A DNA stretch of 64,000 bases from Pseudomonas sp. A34-9 (GTDB lineage Bacteria; Pseudomonadota; Gammaproteobacteria; Pseudomonadales; Pseudomonadaceae). How positions within the stretch are numbered: position 1 is the first letter of the stretch; each line of letters opens with the position of its first letter. The position numbers and the translations under genes were made by a program. The stretch spans positions 4,118,501 through 4,182,500 of the forward strand of contig NZ_CP119967.1 in the NCBI RefSeq assembly GCF_029543085.1, written 5' to 3'. This document shows positions 58,319 through 64,000 of the stretch, one piece after another. The notes under the pieces are model-generated. The model was not told the origin of the DNA, searched no databases, and worked only from the letters and a program-made list of their open reading frames with translations.

Positions 58319-59788
58319 TTAGTTGTGCGGCGTGGCTGGGGTGGCGTTGGCTGCGGTCAGGGTTTCACCCTGGAAGCCGCCGCCCAGCGCTTGCATCAGT
58401 TGAATCGACAGGTCGATCTGCTCGGCATTGAGGTTGGCCAGCTGACGCTGGGCCTGCAGCAATTGCTGCTCGATGCTGAGCACGTCCAGGTAGTTGCCGA
58501 TGCCGGAACCGTAACGCTGGACGACGGTGTTGTAAGAATCCTGAGCAATGTCGGTGGCGTGCTGCTGCGCGCCGATCTGCCGACCGATGTCACGCAGCTG
58601 GTTGATCGTGTCGCTGACATCGCCCAGTGCTTTCACCAGACTTTTGTTGTACTGCGCCACCGCCAGATCGTAATCAGCGTCGCGCGCATCGAGGTTGGCG
58701 CGCAGGCGGCCGCCGTCGAAAATCGGCACCGAAATGGTTGGGGCAATGTTGAAGAAGCGACTGGCCGAACCGAACATCGCGTCACCCAACAAGGATTCGG
58801 CACCGGCCGAGGCCGTGAGGTTCAAGTTGGGATAGAACTGAGTCTTCGCCGAGTCGATGTCTTTGCTCGCCGCTTCGACGCGCCACCGCGCGGCGACCAG
58901 ATCCGGGCGACGACCGAGCAGTTCCGCCGGCAACACCGATGGCACAGCCACAGCACTGGCTTGCAGGACTTTCGGCCGGGCAATTTCGCTGCCGCGATCC
59001 GGGCCTTTGCCGAGCAGCACGGCCAGAGCGATCTTGGCGCTGTTCAGGCGTTTTTCCGCGTCGATCAGGCTGGCTTCGGAAGTGGCTTCCAGACTTTGCG
59101 TTTGCTGGAATTGGTACTGACTGTCGATACCGGAACTGAGGCGACGCTGGCTCAAGTCGAGCATCTGCTTGGTGCGCTTGAGATCGTCATTGGCCAGGTC
59201 ATAAACGATATGGGCCTGACCGAGATCGCTGTAAGCGCGAGCCACATCAGCGGCGAGGGTCAACTGTGCCGCCTGACGGTCGACTTCGGCGGCGCGGGCC
59301 TGACCGAGTGCAGCTTCCCAGGCATCGCGGTGGCCGCCCCACAGGTCGAAGTTGTAATTGAAGCCGGCGCTGACGTTACGCACGGTGGCGTAGGCATCGC
59401 CCTGCCCCAACGGGTCCTGATCCTTGGCCAGGCGCGAACGGCTGATGCCGGCGCTGGCATCGAGAGTCGGATAACGGGCGGCGTCGGCGGCATACGCGGC
59501 GGCGCTGGCCTGATGGGCACGGGCTTCAGCGATTTGCATGTCCGGGCTGTCGTGCAGGGCTTCGCGAATCAGACCGTCGAGTTGCGGGTCACCAAGGCTG
59601 GTCCACCAGTCGCTTTTCGGCCACGCGGCCGGCGACAGGGTCACGCCGTTGAGGGACTGGCCGACCTTCAGGCTTTTCGCATCAAGGTTCTGGCCATGGG
59701 TGTCGAGGCCACTGTAGTTGGCGCAACCGGCGAGGATCATCGCCGACAGCACCAGTGTCAGGCTGCTGCGCAAGGTTTTACCGCTCAT
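58319..59788 (-). CDS. Efflux outer-membrane lipoprotein, NodT/OprM family
   Basis: A TolC-like channel of 489 residues with a lipoprotein signal peptide and lipobox LAGC (ILAGCANYSG), then two OEP repeats. I chose ATG 59788 because AGGTG lies seven bases upstream; a GTG at 59797 has no site. The start overlaps the 3' end of the marR gene by 11 bases. By position it corresponds to opmG of P. aeruginosa, but the name is not certain. Confidence 0.92.
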   Translation of the reverse strand: MSGKTLRSSLTLVLSAMILAGCANYSGLDTHGQNLDAKSLKVGQSLNGVTLSPAAWPKSDWWTSLGDPQLDGLIREALHDSPDMQIAEARAHQASAAAYAADAARYPTLDASAGISRSRLAKDQDPLGQGDAYATVRNVSAGFNYNFDLWGGHRDAWEAALGQARAAEVDRQAAQLTLAADVARAYSDLGQAHIVYDLANDDLKRTKQMLDLSQRRLSSGIDSQYQFQQTQSLEATSEASLIDAEKRLNSAKIALAVLLGKGPDRGSEIARPKVLQASAVAVPSVLPAELLGRRPDLVAARWRVEAASKDIDSAKTQFYPNLNLTASAGAESLLGDAMFGSASRFFNIAPTISVPIFDGGRLRANLDARDADYDLAVAQYNKSLVKALGDVSDTINQLRDIGRQIGAQQHATDIAQDSYNTVVQRYGSGIGNYLDVLSIEQQLLQAQRQLANLNAEQIDLSIQLMQALGGGFQGETLTAANATPATPHN

Positions 59789-60260
59789 TGTGTTCACCTA
59801 ACCGCTGGATAGTGATCGGGTCACCGGCTGCCAGCAGAATTTTCTTGAGGATGTATTCCAGGGTCTTCAACTCGTCCGAAGTGACGGCGCCCGCCAGTTC
59901 ATTCATCGCATCGGCGCCGATGTGCGGCAGGCGATCAGCCAGTTGCTGGCCTTGCTCGGTCAGCTTGAGCTGGACTTGGCGACGATCGCCTTCGCTGCGT
60001 TGGCGAGCGAGGAAACCTTTCTGCTCCAGACGATCGAGCATGCGCGTCATCGAACCGCTGTCGAGCGACAAATGCCGGCACAGCTCGGCCGGGGTGTCGA
60101 CGCCGAACTGGGCCATGATGATCAACACCTTGAACTGCGCGGCAGTGATGCCGTGGGGTTCCATGTGGGTGTCGATGATCCTGTCCTTGAGCAGCGCGGC
60201 ACGGCCAAGCAACAGGCCGAGATGGCAATGTTTGAATTCGTCCGGGGTGAAATGCTTCAT
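59778..60260 (-). CDS. MarR family repressor of the efflux operon
   Basis: A 160-residue winged-helix regulator of the MarR type. The core LCRHLSLDSGSMTRMLDRLE is the DNA-recognition helix and EGDRRQVQLKLTEQGQQL the wing. First gene of the operon with the three efflux genes, so it likely represses its own promoter and is released by a drug or phenolic compound. Two perfect palindromes stand directly upstream. AGGTGAG precedes the ATG. Confidence 0.93.
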   Translation of the reverse strand: MKHFTPDEFKHCHLGLLLGRAALLKDRIIDTHMEPHGITAAQFKVLIIMAQFGVDTPAELCRHLSLDSGSMTRMLDRLEQKGFLARQRSEGDRRQVQLKLTEQGQQLADRLPHIGADAMNELAGAVTSDELKTLEYILKKILLAAGDPITIQRLGEHNER

Positions 60261-60274
60261 TTGCTCACCTAATA

Positions 60275-60330
60275 ACTGCCTAGGCAGTGAATGTATGTCG
60301 AGATGTTACTGCCTAGGCAGCGAATGTCAA
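60275..60330 (-). promoter_or_regulatory. Promoter and two MarR operators of the efflux operon
   Basis: Minus-strand -35 TTGACA (60325-60330), 16-base spacer, -10 TAACAT (60303-60308). The palindrome CTGCCTAGGCAG fills 60309-60320, exactly inside the spacer. A second copy ACTGCCTAGGCAGT is at 60275-60288, 33 bases downstream by centre. Both share the flank GAATGT. Confidence 0.8.
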
Positions 60331-60392
60331 CGAAATAGTTAGGAGGCTTGGTAATTAGTTGACCAATGGAGGGGGATTTGTTGCGCACGCAC

Positions 60393-60496
60393 TGACGCCT
60401 TCGCGAGCAGGCTCGCTCCCACAGGGATCTCCATCAGGCACAAACTCTGTGCCAATCAGAGATCCAATGTGGGAGCGAGCCTGCTCGCGAAGACCG
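60393..60496. repeat. REP pair
   Basis: CGCGAGCAGGCTCGCTCCCA at about 60401 and its inverse TGGGAGCGAGCCTGCTCGCG at about 60470. It lies between the HdeD-like gene's 3' end and the divergent... efflux promoter region and may end the HdeD-like transcript. Confidence 0.82.
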
Positions 60497-60515
60497 CGAC
60501 TCGGTACAGGATCAA

Positions 60516-61832
60516 TCAGGATTCGTCGGAAGGATGCACAGATGGCGGTTGCACCGGATGCACCTCCCGCCCGCGCAAGGCAGTCGCCACGTACCCAAAA
60601 GCACGCTTGGTCACCGCATACATGCTGTGCCAGCCCGGCGGTGCGGGCTCGATGGCAGCATGCAACGCTCGCGCATAATCGAGCACCAGCCCGGGCGTCC
60701 AGGCCATCACCTCGGCGCGCTTGCGCACTTGTGCGGCGACCCAGAACTCGGGGCTGAAGATGACTCGGGCAAAGTCGAGCATGCTCGAATGCCCGCGGTT
60801 CATCGCCCCTTCAAGGGCGGCTTCGAGGCTATGGGCGACGGCGCTGGAACAATTGCGACTGGTCAGGTTGTACGTGCTGTTCTGCCGATACTCAGACCAG
60901 AATGCTTGCAGGCGCCGGGCATCGTAATGGGCAAAACTGACCTGCAGCGAAGACGGGCACCAATCAGCCACCTCGCCGGCATAGTCAGGCAAAAACCGGC
61001 CGGCGACATCGTTGTTCGGCGTCGCCCGCAGCAAACGGACGAAATCCCCCGCCGAACGATCGATGTCGTCCTGCGGGTAATGGCTGATGTAGATGTCCGG
61101 GCCACACTCCAATGCCGCATGACCGGCGGAGATCACGCCATTGATGTCGACTGCCGCGATATAGCGGTTGAGCAGGCGGTTGCGCACCAGGGTGTCATCC
61201 ACGGTGCCGCTGGGGGTCCAGACATGAATCACCAGCGCGGCGCTGCTGGCCGGCGCAGTCCCGGCCGGGCTGGTCAACGGCGGCTGGTGCTTGAAGCGCA
61301 CCGCTTGGCGCAACAAAGCGCAGCCCGAGAGAAACAGACTCATGCCAATGCAGAACGGCACAGTGCCCTTATAAAGCGTCGGATACGGTTCGAGGATAAA
61401 CACGCCAAAGCCGATTTCGAACAACCCCGCCAGCAGCGACACGTGCCAACCGACAAAGCGCACCACCACCGCAGCCGCCAGCCGAAAGATCCCATCGATG
61501 ATAAAAGCCCCGCCAAACAGCACCGCCAGAATCAGCCCGGCAGCATGTTGCCGGTCGACGATCAGCAACCCCAGCAAGAGAAAAACCAACCCTCGCGCTT
61601 TACGCAGGGCAGCGGCGGTTCCGGTCTGCGGTGCCGGCACCAGCAGCAGGATCAGGGCTTCCAGTAACAACAGATAGCCGAAAAGATGCAGCGGAAAATA
61701 CAAAACACCGTCCAGCGCATCAATGAAGATGCCCACACCGGCCGCGCCCCAGACAACGCCCGTCAGCGCCAGCGCGGACCAACGCTTGCGGACAAAGTCG
61801 TGACCGAGCAAGACCATACTCAAGCGGACCAT
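60516..61832 (-). CDS. HdeD-like membrane protein fused to a probable permuted papain-fold domain
   Basis: A 438-residue two-part protein. Residues about 15-180 hold six hydrophobic helices like HdeD/DUF308 acid-resistance proteins. Residues about 200-345 are soluble and contain GHAALEC (H238), ISHYP (H251) and RNCSSAVAHSLEAAL (C328). A His-before-Cys order with NC near a helix start is the pattern of permuted papain-fold enzymes (LRAT, PPPDE, YiiX types), so a thiol hydrolase activity is suggested, not shown. The start ATG 61832 has only a weak GAGA site. It stands alone downstream of tamB. Confidence 0.7.
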   Translation of the reverse strand: MVRLSMVLLGHDFVRKRWSALALTGVVWGAAGVGIFIDALDGVLYFPLHLFGYLLLLEALILLLVPAPQTGTAAALRKARGLVFLLLGLLIVDRQHAAGLILAVLFGGAFIIDGIFRLAAAVVVRFVGWHVSLLAGLFEIGFGVFILEPYPTLYKGTVPFCIGMSLFLSGCALLRQAVRFKHQPPLTSPAGTAPASSAALVIHVWTPSGTVDDTLVRNRLLNRYIAAVDINGVISAGHAALECGPDIYISHYPQDDIDRSAGDFVRLLRATPNNDVAGRFLPDYAGEVADWCPSSLQVSFAHYDARRLQAFWSEYRQNSTYNLTSRNCSSAVAHSLEAALEGAMNRGHSSMLDFARVIFSPEFWVAAQVRKRAEVMAWTPGLVLDYARALHAAIEPAPPGWHSMYAVTKRAFGYVATALRGREVHPVQPPSVHPSDES

Positions 61833-61904
61833 AGGCGTCTCTGTTCTCTTCGGGCAGCCGCCAACCACGCAGCTTTCAAGTTGCGCTGAGTCTAATCCAT
61901 TCTG

Positions 61905-61936
61905 CAAAAGCCGGATCGCAGCGTTGCGACCCGGCT
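61905..61936 (-). terminator. Terminator of tamB
   Basis: On the minus strand AGCCGGGTCGCA, loop ACGC, TGCGATCCGGCT, then TTTTG. The stem covers 61909-61936 with one mismatch and lies 15 bases after the tamB stop. Confidence 0.85.
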
Positions 61937-61950
61937 ATGGGAAACGCGCG

Positions 61951-64000
61951 TCAGAAATCGCGCTTGTAGAAGATATCCAGCGAACTGGCCACGCCACTGG
62001 CGGCCTCGACATACACCTTCTTGCTCAGCTTGTAGCGCAGGGCAATGGTGTTGGCCGGTTCGAACACGCCAACGCCATAACGCAAACTGAGTTTCTCGGA
62101 AATATTGCCGCTCGCCACCACGCTGGTGGTGTTGCCGCTGCCTTGCGTATCGAGCTGGAAATCCTGAATCCCCAGATCCTTGGCCAGGCTGCTGGTGACT
62201 CCCGAACTGCCCATCAAGCCCAGACCCAATGCCGCTTGCGCAAGCATGTTGTTATCTTCGCCGTTGGTGCTCAGCGGACGACCGAGCACCAGATAGGACA
62301 GCGCCTGCTCCTGACTCATCGCCGGCTCCGAGAAGATCTGCGTGGTCGGCTGCTCGGCACTGCCGCTCAGGCGAATACCGGCGATCACATCGTCAGTCTG
62401 GCGAATCGCTTCGATGTCCAGATACGGCTGATCGATTGGGCCGGCGAACAGCAGACGTGCACGGCGTACCGACAAACGCTGGCCGTAGGCACTGTAGCGA
62501 CCATCGTTGAGCCACAGTTCACCACGGGTGTCCATGTTGTCGCCAATGTGCACATGACCTTGCACATTGGCGGTCAGACCAAATCCGGCGAAGGCCAGTT
62601 TGTCTTCACCCACGACCACGTCGATGTCCATTTTCATCGCCAGCGGTGGTTTGCCCTCTTCGGTCTGCGCACCGACGATGATCGTGTCATCGGAGACTTT
62701 TACCGTTGATGGCGGCAATTCACGCACGGTGATTTCGCCTCTGGGCACCTGCACTTTGCCGGCGATTTTCAGCTCGTCGCCGGCCATGGAAATCTTCAGG
62801 TCCGGCGCCACTTCAAGTTTCGCGTACGGCTCGACGGTGACCGGCAATTGTGTGCCTTTCAAAGCCAGATCAACCACCAGCGCCTGGCCCCAGGCGACGT
62901 TACCGGTCAGGCTGCCCTGCCCGCTCTTGCCACTTTTCCAGCCGCCGTCGAGGCGCACCGTTTCGCCGGCGATCACGGCGGTAAGTTGCAGATTCTGTAG
63001 TTCCATCGGCAACTCGGCACCGGACACTTCGCCGTCGCTGAGCTGCACCGTGCCGTTGACCAGCGGCGCCAGCAACCCGCCGGAAATCGTGCCGCTGCCA
63101 TTCAGGCGCCCGGTGAGTTTCTCGACCATCGGCACAAACGGCCGCGCCACCGACAAGTCCAGCCCGGAGAGACGGAACGAGCCGCTCAACGGTTTGTTTT
63201 TCGGCAATGGATTGAGCTGCGCCTGCACCAGCAACTCGCCGAGTTTGCCGCCGACGAAATTCAGTTCGGTGTCGACGCGTTTGGGCGTCAGTTTGCTGGT
63301 GAGCTTCAGCGTCTGGTACGGAAAGTCCAGCCACTGATCCTTTTCCTTCATGCGCAAGGTGCCGCCGCTGGCGTCAATGCTGACCACACCGTTCGGGCCG
63401 CTGGCCGGCAGGTCCAGTTGCAGATCGGCGTTAAGCTTACCCTTCCAGGCAAAGTCCTTCGGCAACCATTGCGCGAGGCTTTCGATCGGGAATTGCTTGA
63501 GGTGATAGCGCAGTTTCGGCTCCGGCATCAGGCGCTGATCTTCCCCGCAGAGGCTGGCATCGCCAGACATCCAGCAATGCGCGCCGAAATTGATTTTGCC
63601 GTCAGCCAAACGTTCGAGTCTGGCCGGGCTTTGCAGTTTCCAGTCCTGGCCACCGGCCTGAATGTCACCACTGGCCAGGCGCCCGCGCCAGTTGCCTTTG
63701 TCGAGATTACCGTCGAGGCCCAAGGCCAGTTTCAACTTCGGTCCGATCAGGTCGAGGTTGAGTTTCTGGTTTTTGATATCGCCCTGAGCGCTGGCGGTCA
63801 GCGTGCCCAAGGAAGTGTCGCCGGCCTGAATACCGGCGCCTTTCAGATCGATTTTCGCCCGCTGCGCACTGTCGAGCGTGGCATCGAGGTTGAGACTTTG
63901 CAGACGATTGTCCTGGAAGGCCAGTTGCGAACCTTGCAGGTCAAGCTTGCCTTGTGGCGCCTTCAGCGTACCGGCGACGTTGACCTGGCCAGTGACCTGC
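61951..64000 (-). CDS. tamB: Translocation and assembly module subunit TamB, C-terminal part
   Basis: An inner-membrane anchored protein spanning the periplasm. TamB acts with the outer-membrane protein TamA in autotransporter assembly and lipid transport. The open frame runs without a stop from 61951 to the window edge, about 683 residues, so the gene starts beyond 64000; no internal start should be used. The repetitive beta-strand sequence and the C-terminal DUF490 domain (VGEDKLAFAGFGLTANVQGH, SYLVLGRPLSTNGEDNNML, RYGVGVFEPANTIALRYKLS), ending DIFYKRDF, are characteristic. Confidence 0.92.
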   Translation of the reverse strand, partial: QVTGQVNVAGTLKAPQGKLDLQGSQLAFQDNRLQSLNLDATLDSAQRAKIDLKGAGIQAGDTSLGTLTASAQGDIKNQKLNLDLIGPKLKLALGLDGNLDKGNWRGRLASGDIQAGGQDWKLQSPARLERLADGKINFGAHCWMSGDASLCGEDQRLMPEPKLRYHLKQFPIESLAQWLPKDFAWKGKLNADLQLDLPASGPNGVVSIDASGGTLRMKEKDQWLDFPYQTLKLTSKLTPKRVDTELNFVGGKLGELLVQAQLNPLPKNKPLSGSFRLSGLDLSVARPFVPMVEKLTGRLNGSGTISGGLLAPLVNGTVQLSDGEVSGAELPMELQNLQLTAVIAGETVRLDGGWKSGKSGQGSLTGNVAWGQALVVDLALKGTQLPVTVEPYAKLEVAPDLKISMAGDELKIAGKVQVPRGEITVRELPPSTVKVSDDTIIVGAQTEEGKPPLAMKMDIDVVVGEDKLAFAGFGLTANVQGHVHIGDNMDTRGELWLNDGRYSAYGQRLSVRRARLLFAGPIDQPYLDIEAIRQTDDVIAGIRLSGSAEQPTTQIFSEPAMSQEQALSYLVLGRPLSTNGEDNNMLAQAALGLGLMGSSGVTSSLAKDLGIQDFQLDTQGSGNTTSVVASGNISEKLSLRYGVGVFEPANTIALRYKLSKKVYVEAASGVASSLDIFYKRDF

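Overview
The window is a stretch of a Pseudomonas chromosome, most likely from the P. fluorescens group. The evidence is high GC, dense genes, REP-type intergenic repeats (GTGGGAGCGAGCCTGCTCGC and relatives), fused nuoCD, and a gene order icd / idh - nudJ - mnmA - hflD - purB - roxA - GNAT - aceA - nuoABCDEFGHIJKLMN that, from memory, matches the P. aeruginosa PA2623-PA2649 block. No rRNA, tRNA, prophage, insertion sequence or CRISPR array was seen.

Region 1 (1-26.9 kb) is core metabolism and respiration. It holds the divergent pair icd (first codons only) and monomeric idh, a Nudix hydrolase, the tRNA 2-thiouridylase mnmA, hflD, purB, the ribosomal oxygenase roxA with a GNAT partner, a small exported secretin-like protein, isocitrate lyase aceA, and the complete 13-gene complex I operon. 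Idh, Icd and AceA all meet at isocitrate, and NuoA-N takes up the NADH made downstream. The 475 bases before aceA carry strong hairpins with no gene. A Fur-like site precedes nuoA.

Region 2 (27-40.3 kb) is metal homeostasis plus a toxin-antitoxin pair. An OprD-type porin, a DUF6124 gene with a long structured leader, two small exported PtrA/DUF2790 proteins, a CzcCBA efflux operon and a divergent two-component system lie together. A shared site, ATRACG-N4-TGTAAT, stands before the porin, the PtrA-like gene and czcC, so I propose one CzcR/CopR-type local regulon. A Phd/VapC module follows with its promoter and operator visible.

Region 3 (40.6-50.1 kb) is a six-gene ABC importer of the GlpSTPQUV (glycerol) type, read leftward from a -24/-12 promoter with twin enhancer sites, next to a sigma-54 activator read rightward. 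Its two ATPase subunits have complementary defects, so one ATP site should be canonical and the other degenerate. An MFS transporter follows.

Region 4 (50.6-64 kb) contains glnS-cysS, divergent ppiB-lpxH, an EmrAB-type tripartite efflux operon led by its MarR repressor (two perfect palindromic operators, one exactly inside the promoter spacer), an HdeD-like membrane protein fused to a probable permuted papain-fold domain, and the C-terminal part of tamB running off the window.

Several repeat families fill the gaps: REP pairs, a long hairpin repeat containing GAGCTGCCGAAGGCTGCGAT (four copies), and a non-coding element with terminal inverted repeats (five sites, two of them tandem).
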